DNA of 64,000 nt from Fistularia commersonii (taxonomy: Eukaryota; Chordata; Actinopteri; Syngnathiformes; Fistulariidae): contig JBBMNZ010000097.1 in the NCBI GenBank assembly GCA_037954325.1, forward strand, positions 37,501 through 101,500, read 5' to 3'. The notes beneath the pieces are model-generated. The model was not told the DNA's origin, made no database searches, and saw nothing but the letters and a program-made list of their open reading frames with translations. The position numbers and the translations under genes are program-made. Positions 9,883 to 17,883 of this stretch are shown here, piece by piece (position 1 is the stretch's first letter; each line of letters opens with the position of its first letter).

Positions 9883-11283
9883 TCATTTTAATACATCTTT
9901 TACATTGCAGTGTCCCATAATCTCATGCCATGTTTTGACATCACAAGTTAAGTTTACTCTATCCCTGGACATCATGTCATTTACTGTATCATCATAAAGT
10001 TGTTGATAATTTACCGTTCTTATGTAGTAGAGTCTGTCACATTCCTCAATGCTGAAAATTTTTCCTTCTTTGGTTATGAGTCTGTTCTCTCCTTCTTTGA
10101 ATATCACGCTGGCTCCATCAGCTGTGGCTGCCTTCACCGATATGAAGTCCTGAGGATATGATGGGATGAATAAGGCTCCCCTTAAGGTTACCAGGACAGG
10201 TTTTCCTTCAATGTCCTGGAGTAACACTTCTGCATCACCTCTTTTTAGTGCCACTTTGTTTCTTCTGGTCCCGTCTGCTAGCTCCATGTAATGTTTGTTT
10301 GGGTTGAAAAACTCATCAAATCTTATGAATTTGTCTTCTTGTGTTATGATGTGTGATGTAGCGCCACAGTCTACCATCAGTCCATTTTTTCTGATATTTT
10401 CCGGAGGGACTTTTTGACTGACCTTGAATACAAAAGTTTGCTCATCTTCCTTATCTTTGTCTTGGATGTCTGTGTTTTGTTTGACCGAGTCTTCTTTGGG
10501 CTTGGATTTTCTTCTGCATGTCTCATCGGTGTGGGTTGCGCTTCTGTGATAGCTGCACCATTTTGGCCCTGATTTTTGGTGACAAGCTTTTGCCATATGG
10601 CCACGGTTTCCACATCCATAGCAGATCACCGTTGACATGTCCACTTTCATTACATTGTCTGATTTGGTTTTGCTGTCAAACTTTTCAGTCTCTTCATAAC
10701 TTCTTAGTTTACTCTTGAACTGAATAAACGTCATTTCTTCACTGCTCTGAGTTACGTGAATGACGAAGGGCTTGTACGGTTCTGGAAGCCCTTTCATAAC
10801 CATAGCGATCATCAGCTCATCACTTATCACCTGTTTTGTGTTTCTCAGAGCGGTGACTGCCTTTTCTGCTCTGATAATGTAATCTGTTATTGTTTCGTCG
10901 GGTTCCTTCTTGAGTGAGCATAGTTCGCTGTACAGGGAAATAATTCTGGGCTTACCCTGGCTGGCGTAATGATCCCGTAATATTTTCAAAGCTTTTCGAC
11001 CGTCATCTGCGGCTTCCCTCATTACCAATGATAGACTTTTATCATCGAGGAACTGGATAAGCTCAGCGTAGCATTCTGCATTTTTATCTGGGTCGGGCTC
11101 AACAGTTGAAAGTATTGTCTCTTTCAAACCTTCGAGTCGCATGTGTCCCAGAAACTTTACTTCCCAAAGCTCGTAGTTGTTTTCGTCTCCATCGAAAACC
11201 AAACGTTGCCATCTTCCTCCTTTTGTTCGTTGCCTGGGCCCATAACCTGTTGCGTTTAAGTTTGCAGCTTCTTCGTTTTCCAT
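9883..11283 (-). CDS. gag: copia-B Gag-protease, ends in integrase N-terminus
   Basis: The ATG at 11283 (MENEEAANLNAT) lies inside the 5' LTR, 12 codons before its end, and the frame runs straight through the primer site, which is read as GYGPR. The frame is open further up to 11415, but the MENEE start matches Gag starts such as copia-A MENKQA. From this ATG: copia-type Gag, a CCHC knuckle at about 221-234 (CYGCGNRGHMAKAC), a protease-like DCGAT at about 305 (Cys in place of the usual Ser), and the histidine pair of the integrase zinc finger (WHEIMGH) just before the TGA at 9883-9885. A Gag start within the LTR is known from yeast Ty1. The product would carry Gag and protease without polymerase. 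Confidence 0.85.
   Translation of the reverse strand: MENEEAANLNATGYGPRQRTKGGRWQRLVFDGDENNYELWEVKFLGHMRLEGLKETILSTVEPDPDKNAECYAELIQFLDDKSLSLVMREAADDGRKALKILRDHYASQGKPRIISLYSELCSLKKEPDETITDYIIRAEKAVTALRNTKQVISDELMIAMVMKGLPEPYKPFVIHVTQSSEEMTFIQFKSKLRSYEETEKFDSKTKSDNVMKVDMSTVICYGCGNRGHMAKACHQKSGPKWCSYHRSATHTDETCRRKSKPKEDSVKQNTDIQDKDKEDEQTFVFKVSQKVPPENIRKNGLMVDCGATSHIITQEDKFIRFDEFFNPNKHYMELADGTRRNKVALKRGDAEVLLQDIEGKPVLVTLRGALFIPSYPQDFISVKAATADGASVIFKEGENRLITKEGKIFSIEECDRLYYIRTVNYQQLYDDTVNDMMSRDRVNLTCDVKTWHEIMGHCNVKDVLK
11234..11247 (-). other. primer-binding site of copia-B copy 1 (initiator tRNA-Met)
   Basis: On the minus strand GGTTATGGGCCCAG directly follows the 5' LTR and is complementary to the anticodon arm of initiator tRNA-Met. 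It lies within the open gag frame. Confidence 0.9.
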
Positions 11284-11603
11284 GTTTCGGAAGGAATTCA
11301 CAAGTTTGCCTTGTTTGAATCGTCTTTTATTTTCTTCTTCACAGCTCCGGGAATCAACATCGGTTAGCCATGGGACATGTACAGTACAGAGTGAGGGAAA
11401 AATTCCCGCCAGCACCGCTATACCAAAAAAAGAACACTGACGTAGAAGTTAACGTCAAGTTAGCTGAACAGTCGCGAAAAACTAAAACAAGTCCCAAACC
11501 TTGTCATAAAGTGCCATACATTTCCTGAGAGTAGATACAAATAAAACATATGTATACTAGAATGTAAACTCAAATAAAACTAATGAGATCACCTATCTCA
11601 ACA
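11248..11603 (-). repeat. 5' LTR of copia-B copy 1
   Basis: 356 bp, minus strand TGTTGAGATAGG to ACGCAACA. It includes the gag start codon at 11283. The flank at 11604 is GTCCTTATGTCC (minus strand ...AAGGAC), which is L1 3' sequence. Confidence 0.93.
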
Positions 11604-11737
11604 GTCCTTATGTCCTTTGCTTCCTCATGCCTGGTTGTTTCATTGACATTCAGTTCTACCTTGCCATGTTTATTTGTACATTTGTATATTTGTGTGTACT
11701 ATTTATGTTCAATTAAAAAAAAAAAAAAAAGAATGAG
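11604..11737 (+). mobile_element. 3' end of an L1-clade LINE with poly(A)
   Basis: The sequence GTCCTTATGTCC...TATGTTCAATT ending in A16 at about 11715-11731 is the 3' end of the element also seen, in the opposite orientation, at 28363-28490, 44304-44430 and, without its tail, elsewhere. The poly(A) end makes it a LINE 3' terminus. Confidence 0.8.
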
Positions 11738-12084
11738 AGGCTGAGAAAATCTCCATGTCTCTCTCTCCCCCCCCCTTAATGCCCCCCCCCCCCCCCCTCT
11801 TCCTCACGGCGGCCGACGCAATGTGATTCTCGCCGTTGCTGTGGAAGTAGGGTAAAGGATTCCCCGCGTCGGTGCGAGCGATGCGTTTCAAGGCGTATTG
11901 CATGTGTGTATGGAGGGGGGGGGGTCTACAGGATACCGCAGGCCGGCAATGGTGCACCTTCTGCGGACATCGATCACCGAAACGTCGGCGTGGAGCTCCC
12001 GGAGCAGCCGGCGTGTACATGTGAATGAATGGAGGAGCTAATGTGTGTGTGGTGGTGGTGGTGGGGGGGGGGGGGGGGGCGTTT
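11738..12084. repeat. GC-rich module with poly-C and poly-G tracts
   Basis: After GAATGAGAGGCTGAG come C-runs (about 11767-11803), a segment CGGCGGCCGACGCAATG, a short G-run and a copy of module M in reverse (CCGGCAATGGTGCACC ... GGAGCTCCCGGAGCAG), ending in GTGGTGG and a G-run at about 12061-12079. The same block occurs at 34649-34990 and, inverted, at about 28020-28362. No gene is seen. Confidence 0.8.
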
Positions 12085-12334
12085 CGGCTTGACGGGAAAG
12101 AAACCAAATGTGTCACAAATGCAAAAGTTTGGTGCTGTGTGCTATGCATACAAGCACAACAAAAAGAAACTTGACTCAAGAGGTGAGAAGGGAGTTTTCA
12201 TTGGATATGACAAAAATAGTCCAGCTTATTTTGTATATTATCCAAATAGTGAAAGAGTACTAAAACAGACTGCTAAAATTTGTGTCGAACCCATCTCCAG
12301 AGCAACAAACCCAGACAGAGATGAGCTCAGACCA

Positions 12335-12348
12335 GGATGATGATGATA

Positions 12349-12412
<64 letters not shown>
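12335..12412 (+). repeat. GAT microsatellite
   Basis: A nearly pure (GAT)n run of about 78 bp inside copia-A between integrase and RT. The integrase segment ends PDRDELRPG just before it, so the array arose in a region coding for acidic residues. The counterpart in the minus-strand copia-A is the short ATC run at 21849-21883. Confidence 0.95.
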
Positions 12413-12413
<1 letters not shown>

Positions 12414-12423
12414 CAGTTAGACA

Positions 12424-13193
12424 TTTAAAGAGGCAAGGAGTTCCCTCAATGCTGACAAGTGGATGAAATCTATGGACGAAGAGATGGAGTCATTGAGAGA
12501 GAACAACACTTTGACCCTAACACAGCTACCCCAAGGCAAGTGTGCAGTGGGGGTGGGGGTGGGGGGTGGGGGGCGTATGCGCTAAAAAGAAATGAAGATG
12601 GCACAAACAAATATAAAGCTTGTTATGTTGCTAAGGGCTACAGTCAAAAGTATGGCACGGATTTCGAGGAAACATTTTCTCCAACATCAAATATGACAAG
12701 TGTGAGGGTGTTTATGCAGAAATCAGTTCCGGAAAATTTGTTCTTACACCAAATGGATGTAAAGACAGCCTATCTTCATGCACCCATAGATTGTGAGCTC
12801 TGTGTAGAACAACCAGAAGGGTATGAAGTGACAAATAAAAAACAGAAGCTGGTGTGTAAACTTAAAAAGTCACTGTACGTCCCTGAACAAGCCGGTCGTC
12901 ATTGGGATCTGATGCTCCATTCTTACTTGATTGACAATGACTTTATTCAGAATGAAGCAGATCATTGTGTTTATGTCAAAGAAAACCAAAATGACAAGGT
13001 CATCATCATAATATGGGTAGATGATTTAATCATAGCTACGAGTGATGAGGAAGTAATGAAAGAGGTGAAAATCATGCTTACAGCTAGATTTAAAATGAAG
13101 GACATGGGCAAAGTGATCAAAATCAATACCCAGAAAATATGTCAGTCAGAAGAGTGTGTTAAGATGTCACAAAGAAAATATGTGGAAAGGTAG
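12424..13193 (+). pseudogene. copia-A reverse transcriptase fragment (U1)
   Basis: Up to about 12548 the frame reads FKEARSSLNADKWMKSMDEE, the usual copia segment before RT. A G-rich tract (12549-12573) then shifts the frame, and RT continues as ALKRNEDGTNKYKACYVAKG through the WVDDLIIA motif to KYVER and a stop at 13191-13193. RNase H is deleted. The piece cannot encode a working polymerase alone. Confidence 0.85.
12549..12573 (+). other. G-quadruplex-type G tract in copia-A RT
   Basis: Four G-runs (5, 5, 6 and 6) separated by single T residues. Related copies are at 14841-14865, 35460-35484 and 37719-37743. In units U3 and the inverted arm the tract is shorter and the reading frame is kept. 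Confidence 0.8.
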
Positions 13194-13433
13194 CCCTACA
13201 GTATTGTCCAACACAAGAGATGCCGGCACATGTTATGACAAAGCCTGCATCACAGTTTAAGTTGTTGAATTTTTCAAAGTTGTTGTTTGTTGTTTGGGTC
13301 ATGAGTATTTTATTTTGATGTAAATGGGCAAAGATACCAATAATATGAGAGCAAGTGGGGGCGTTGTTAACTGAGAAATATGCTCTCAATTATTTTCCGT
13401 TTTATTTCCAAGGGCCAGTCTCAGCTTCCGGTC

Positions 13434-13920
13434 AACAGGATCCCGCAGACCGGCCAAGGTGCACCTTCTTCGGACACGGATCCCCGTGACGTCGGCGTGA
13501 AGCTCCGGGAGCACCAGACATGCACATATGAATAAGCGAAGGAGTCAACTCCATAAGTCCTCCACTCACGGCCTCGGTGTCACTGAATCGAGCAATTTGG
13601 TTTTTAATGTTTAAAAATCGGCTTAACATTGAGGTGGAAAACACAGCGGTATCGTTAAAATACAGTAACAGGGTGATAACATCCATGTAAGAAGTGGAGG
13701 GGGATTTATTGCACTCACGGCCCCACTCGTTTATTCCTCTCATACACAGCGGCCAGATCACCTGCTGGAGCTCCAAGCGCTGTGCACAGTCGGATGCCGC
13801 CATCTAGCGGACATAAAATGTAAGGAAGCGGAGGGAGAAAGCCATCCGGTGTTCCCCGAGTAGCGGCGACGAACGAGTTTAGAGCCGTGGAGAAGGTTTG
13901 CTTCCCCCCCAACCTCTCTT

Positions 13921-13922
<2 letters not shown>
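13434..13922. repeat. R unit (dispersed repeat with module M and a 123-codon minus frame)
   Basis: It follows the truncated copia-A LTR and runs from AACAGGATCCCGCAGACC to the CCCCCCAACCTCTC before the TTC array. Its first 100 bp are a diverged module M in reverse orientation. Full or partial copies are at 15727-16204, 17406-17856, 20089-20558 (inverted), 36345-36831 and 38603-39068. On the minus strand 13432-13803 is a frame of 123 codons starting MAASDCAQRLELQQV; I recognise no domain, and its openness in several copies is explained by recent duplication. A CTCF-like word lies at its start. Confidence 0.8.
13797..13810 (-). promoter_or_regulatory. CTCF-like motif in R unit
   Basis: CCGCCATCTAGCGG; the minus strand CCGCTAGATGGCGG fits the CTCF core CCASYAGRKGGCRS except at the third base. 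Identical words occur at 16080-16093, 17750-17763, 20182-20195 (plus orientation), 36708-36721 and 38962-38975. Only the sequence match is seen. Confidence 0.35.
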
Positions 13923-13955
<33 letters not shown>

Positions 13956-14085
13956 CTTCCCCTTCTTCTTCTTCTTCTTCTTCTTCTTCTTCTTCTTCTT
14001 CTTCTTCTTCTTCTTCTTCTTCTTCTTCTTCCCCTTCTTCTTCTTCTTCTTCTTCTTCTTCTTCTTCTTCTTCTTCTTCTTCTTT
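13923..14085. repeat. TTC microsatellite
   Basis: About 160 bp of (TTC)n with two CCCC interruptions. It abuts the 3' end of an RTE-like LINE on the minus strand, so it probably grew from the LINE's 3' (GAA) tail. Long frames of Ser, Leu, Arg or Lys across it are artefacts. Confidence 0.95.
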
Positions 14086-14525
14086 TGTCTTTTCCCGTCA
14101 GGTGTGGCCACAGCGAGTCAACTTTCTCCATCTAACCCTATTCTCCGTATCCTCCTCTCTCACACCAACTACCTTCATATCCTCTCTCACCACGTCCATA
14201 AATCCTCTCTTTGGTCTTCCTCGAGACCTCTTGCCTTGCAGCTCCAATTCCAGCATCCGTCTACCAATATATTCTCTATCCCTCCTCTGTACATGACCGA
14301 ACCATCTCAGTCTGGCTTCTCTGACCTTCTCTCCAAAACATCGAACATGTGCTGTTCCTCTGATACTCATTCCTGATCCTATCAATCCTGGTCACTCCGT
14401 AAGAGAACCTCAACATCTTCATATCTGCAACCTCTAGTTCTGTCTGCTGTCTTTTGGTCATTGGAACAGTTTCTAGTCCATACATCATCGCTGGTCTCAC
14501 CACTGTCTTGTACACCTTTGTACAC
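14086..14525 (-). pseudogene. 3' fragment of an RTE-like LINE
   Basis: The minus strand encodes the C-terminal part of a non-LTR reverse transcriptase protein in two frames: VYKTVVRPAMMYGLETV (to about 14300) and a second frame at 14098-14385 including RLRWFGHVQRRDREYIG and ending RCGHT. A frameshift near 14370 (NEYQRNS for the expected NEYIRG) separates them. It is identical in translation to the 3' end of the LINE at 19609-19896. Truncation at the 5' side lies at about 14525. Confidence 0.8.
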
Positions 14526-15726
14526 CTTGGTAATGGGCAACCCCGTATCTGACCGTGTGACAAAGCCAAGCAGTGCAGACAATGTGAGACGATCAACTAG
14601 AACCAAAAAGAAGCCCAGTTACTTTAATAGTTATGTGACTAGTGCTATTGACGATGACCAAGTGTTCACTAACATTGACTACTGTTATAGACTGGCGTGT
14701 GGTGTCCCACAGACATTTAAAGAGGCAAGGAGTTCACTTAATGCTGACAAGTGGATGAAATCTATGGACGAAGAGATGGAGTCATTGAGAGAGAAGAACA
14801 CTTTTACCCTAACACAGCTACCCCAAGGCAAGTGTGCAGTGGGGGTGGGGGTGGGGGGTGGGGGGCGTATGCGCTAAAAAGAAATGAAGATGGCACAAAC
14901 AAATATAAAGCTCGGTATGTTGCTAAGGGCTACAGTCAAAAGTATGGCACGGATTTCGAGGAAACATTTTCTCCAACAGCAGATATGACAAGTGTGAGGG
15001 TGTTTATGCAGAAATCAGTTCCGGAAAATTTGTTCTTACACCAAATGGATGTAAAGACAGCCTATCTTCATGCACCCATAGATTGTGAGCTCTGTGTAGA
15101 ACAACCAGAAGGGTATGAAGTGACAAATAAAAATGAAGCTGGTGTGTAAACTTAAAAAGTCACTATACGTCCCTGAACAAGCCGGTCGTCATTGGAATCT
15201 GATGCTCCATTCTTACTTGATTGACAATGACTTTATTCAGAATGAAGCAGATCATTGTGTCTATGTCAAAGAAAACCAAAATAACAAAGTCATCATCATA
15301 ATATGGGTAGATGATTTAATCATAGCTGCGAGTGATGAGGAAGTAATGAAAGAGGTGAAAATCATGCTTACAGCTAGATTTAAAATGAAGGACATGGGCA
15401 AAGTGATCAAAATCAATACCCAGAAAATATGTCAGTCAGAAGAGTGTGTTAAGATGTCACAAAGAAAATATGTGGAAAGGTAGCCCTACAGTATTGTCCA
15501 ACACAAGAGATGCCGGCACATGTTATGACAAAGCCTGCATCACAGTTTAAGTTGTTGAATTTTTCAAAGTTGTTGTTTGGGTCATGAGTATTTTATTTTG
15601 ATGTAAATGGGCAAAGATACCAATAATATGAGAGCAAGTGGGGGCGTTGTTAACTGAGAAATATGCTCTCAATTATTTTCCGTTTTATTTCCAAGGGCCA
15701 GTCTCAGCTTCCGGTCAACAGGATCC
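14526..15726 (+). pseudogene. copia-A fragment, unit U2
   Basis: It starts NPVSDRVTKPSSADNVRR (linker before RT), continues FTNIDYCYRLACGVPQ, hits the G-rich frame-shifting tract at 14841-14865, then RT ALKRNEDGTNKY to KYVER at about 15480. A small deletion near 15132 (KNEAGV for KKQKLV) breaks the frame again. The RNase H deletion and truncated LTR (from about 15653) are as in U1. It is a tandem copy of U1 at an offset of 2292 bp. Confidence 0.83.
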
Positions 15727-16204
15727 CGCAGACCGGCCAAGGTGCACCTTCTTCGGACACGGATCCCCATGACGTCGGCGTGAAGCTCCGGGAGCACCAG
15801 ACATGCACATATGAATAAGCGAAGGAGTCAACTCCATAAGTCCTCCACTCACGGCCTCGGTGTCACTGAATCGAGCAATTTGGTTTTTAATGTTTAAAAA
15901 TCGGCTTAACATTGAGGTGGAAAACACAGCGGTATCGTTAAAAGACAGTAACAGGGTGATAACATCCATGTAAGAAGTGGAGGGGGATTTATTGCACTCA
16001 CGGCCCCACTCGTTTATTCCTCTCATACACAGCAGCCAGATCACCTGCTGGAGCTCCAAGCGCTGTGCACAGTCGGATGCCGCCATCTAGCGGACATAAA
16101 ATGTAAGGAAGCGGAGGGAGAAAGCCATCCGGTGTTCCCCGAGTAGCGGCGACGAACGAGTTTAGAGCCGTGGAGAAGGTTTGCTTCCCCCCCACCCTCT
16201 CTTT
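15727..16204. repeat. R unit, second copy
   Basis: Same content as 13434-13922, with the 123-codon minus frame at 15715-16086 and the CTCF-like word at 16080-16093. Confidence 0.8.
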
Positions 16205-16207
16205 CTA

Positions 16208-16238
<31 letters not shown>

Positions 16239-16350
16239 CTTCTTCTTCTTCTTCTTCTTCTTCTTCTTCTTCTTCTTCTTCTTCTTCTTCTACAGTTTCT
16301 AGTCCATACATCATCGCTGGTCTCACCACTGTCTTGTACACCTTTGTACA
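16205..16350. repeat. TTC microsatellite plus RTE LINE stub
   Basis: (TTC)n occupies 16205-16292. It is followed by a roughly 60 bp minus-strand LINE remnant encoding VYKTVVRPAMMYGLETV. The rest of the LINE 3' end present at 14086-14300 is missing, apparently lost into the array. Confidence 0.85.
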
Positions 16351-17405
16351 CCTTGGAAATGGGCAGCCCCGTATCTGACCGTGTGACACAGCCAAGCAGT
16401 GCAGACAATGTGAGACGATCAACTAGAACCAAAAAGAAGCCCAGTTACTTTAATGGTTATGTGACTAGTGCTATTGACGACGACCAAGTGTTCACTAACA
16501 TTGACTACTGTTATAGACTGGCGTGTGGTGTCCCACAGACATTTAAAGAGGCAAGGAGTTCCCTCAATGCTGACAAGTGGATGAAATCTATGGACGACGA
16601 GATGGAGTCATTGAGAGAGAACAACACTTTGACCCTAACACAGCTACCCCAAGGCAAGTGTGCAGTGGGGGTGGGGGGGTGGGTGTATGCGCTAAAAAGA
16701 AATGAAGTTGGCACAAACAAATATAAAGCTCGTTATTTTGCTAAGGGCTACAGTCAAAAGTATGGCACGGATTTTGAGGAAACATTTTCTCCAACAGCAA
16801 ATATGACAAGTGTGAGGGTGTTCATGCAGAAATCAGTTCAGGAAAATTTGGCAGGTCGTCATTGGAATCTGATGCTCCATTCTTACTTGATTGACAACGA
16901 CTTTATTCAGAATGAAGCAGATCATTGTGTCTATGTCAAAGAAAACCAAAATGACAAAGTCATCATCATAATATGGGTAGATGATTTAATCATAGCTGCG
17001 AGTGATGAGGAAGTAATGAAAGAGGTGAAAATCATGCTTACAGCTAGATTTAAAATGAAGGACTTGGGCAGAGTGATCAAAATCAATACCCAGAAAATAT
17101 GTCAGTCAGAAGAGTGTGTTAAGATGTCACAAAGAAAATATGTGGAAAGGTAGCCCTACAGTATTGTCCAACACAAGAGATTCCGGCAGATGTTATGACA
17201 AAGCCTGCATCGCAGTTTAAGTTGTTGAATTTTTCAAAGTTGTTGTTTGGGTCATGAGTATTTTATTTTGATGTAAATGGGCAAAGATACCAATAATATG
17301 AGAGCAAGTGGGGGCGTTGTCAACTGAGAAATATGCTCTCAATTATTTTCCGTGTTATTTCGAAGGGCCAGCCTCAGCTTCCGGTCAACAGGACCCCGCA
17401 GACCG
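16344..17405 (+). pseudogene. copia-A fragment, unit U3 (single open frame)
   Basis: An uninterrupted frame of 269 codons (16344-17153) reads from the pre-RT linker through RT to KYVER. The G tract here (GGGGGTGGGGGGGTGGG) keeps the frame, giving AVGVGGWVYALKRN. RT residues between PENL and AGRHWN are deleted in frame (about 53 codons), so it is not functional. The truncated LTR begins TGTCAACTGAG at about 17319. Confidence 0.85.
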
Positions 17406-17856
17406 GCCAAGGTGCACCTTCTTCGGACACGGATCCCCGTGACGTCGGCGTGAAGCTCCGGGAGCACCAGACATGCACTTATGAATAAGCGAAGGAGTCA
17501 ACTCCATAAGTCCTCCACTCAGGGCCTCGGTGTCACTGAATCGAGCAATTTGGTTTTTAATGTTTAAAAATCGGCTTAACATTGAGGTGGAAAACACAGC
17601 GGTATCGTTAAAATACAGTAACAGGGTGATAACATCCATGTAAGAAGTGGAGGGGGATTTATTGCACTCACGGCCCCACTCGTTTATTCCTCTCATACAC
17701 AGCGGCCAGATCACCTGCTGGAGCTCCAAGCGCTGTGCACAGTCGGATGCCGCCATCTAGCGGACATAAAATGTAAGGAAGCGGAGGGAGAAAGCCATCC
17801 GGTGATCCCCAAGTAGCGGCGACGAACGAGTTTAGAGCCGTGGAGAAGATTTGCTT
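17406..17856. repeat. R unit, third copy
   Basis: As in the other R units, with the 123-codon minus frame at 17385-17756 and the CTCF-like word at 17750-17763. It ends abruptly at GATTTGCTT, joined to copia-B RT sequence (TGGGTAGATGAT). Confidence 0.8.
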
Positions 17857-17883
17857 TGGGTAGATGATTTAATTATTGCAGCA
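17857..17883 (+). mobile_element. 27 bp stub of copia-B RT, left target copy of LINE
   Basis: TGGGTAGATGATTTAATT followed by ATTGCAGCA encodes WVDDLIIAA of copia-B. Its last 18 bases, GATTTAATTATTGCAGCA, are the left target duplicate of the following LINE (compare 39078-39095 and 41158-41175). Confidence 0.85.

Larger units (their letters stand above)
6764..11603 (-). mobile_element. copia-B Ty1/copia retrotransposon, copy 1
   Basis: A 4840 bp element with 356 bp LTRs (TGTTGAGATAGG ... AACGCAACA on the minus strand), a tRNA-iMet primer site and copia-order gag-pol. The LTRs differ at about 4 of 356 positions. The flanks do not show a target duplication: the 5' side is the L1 3' region (AGGAC on the minus strand) and the 3' side is satellite (CACAACCAAAC). 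The matching AGGAC flank is found beside the third copia-B at 42496. This copy is therefore a recombinant and not a simple insertion. Confidence 0.93.
12085..13433 (+). mobile_element. copia-A fragment, unit U1
   Basis: The order is the integrase C-terminal segment (about 12091-12340, TGKKPNVSQMQKFG), a GAT microsatellite, RT (12424-13193), a short pol C-terminal remnant, a purine tract AGCAAGTGGGGGCG and the first 69 bp of an LTR starting TGTTAACTGAG at 13365. RNase H is missing: the frame jumps from RKYVER to the terminal CPTQEMPA-like segment. Gag, protease and the integrase core are absent. It is related to the more complete copia-A at 20559-26781. Confidence 0.85.
16084..17856. repeat. 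left arm of a 1.8 kb inverted repeat
   Basis: From CATCTAGCGG to GAGAAGATTTGCTT this is the reverse complement of 20089-21849. Both arms share markers not seen in U1 or U2: a 159 bp in-frame loss within RT (QENLAGRHWN), the short G tract, and GATCCCCAAGTAG in the R unit where other copies have GTTCCCCGAGTAG. The spacer between arms is the RTE LINE at 17857-20088. Confidence 0.9.

Noticed and set aside
13887..14131. Frames of poly-Leu, poly-Ser, poly-Arg or poly-Lys
   Set aside because: They are the TTC/GAA microsatellites read in different frames.
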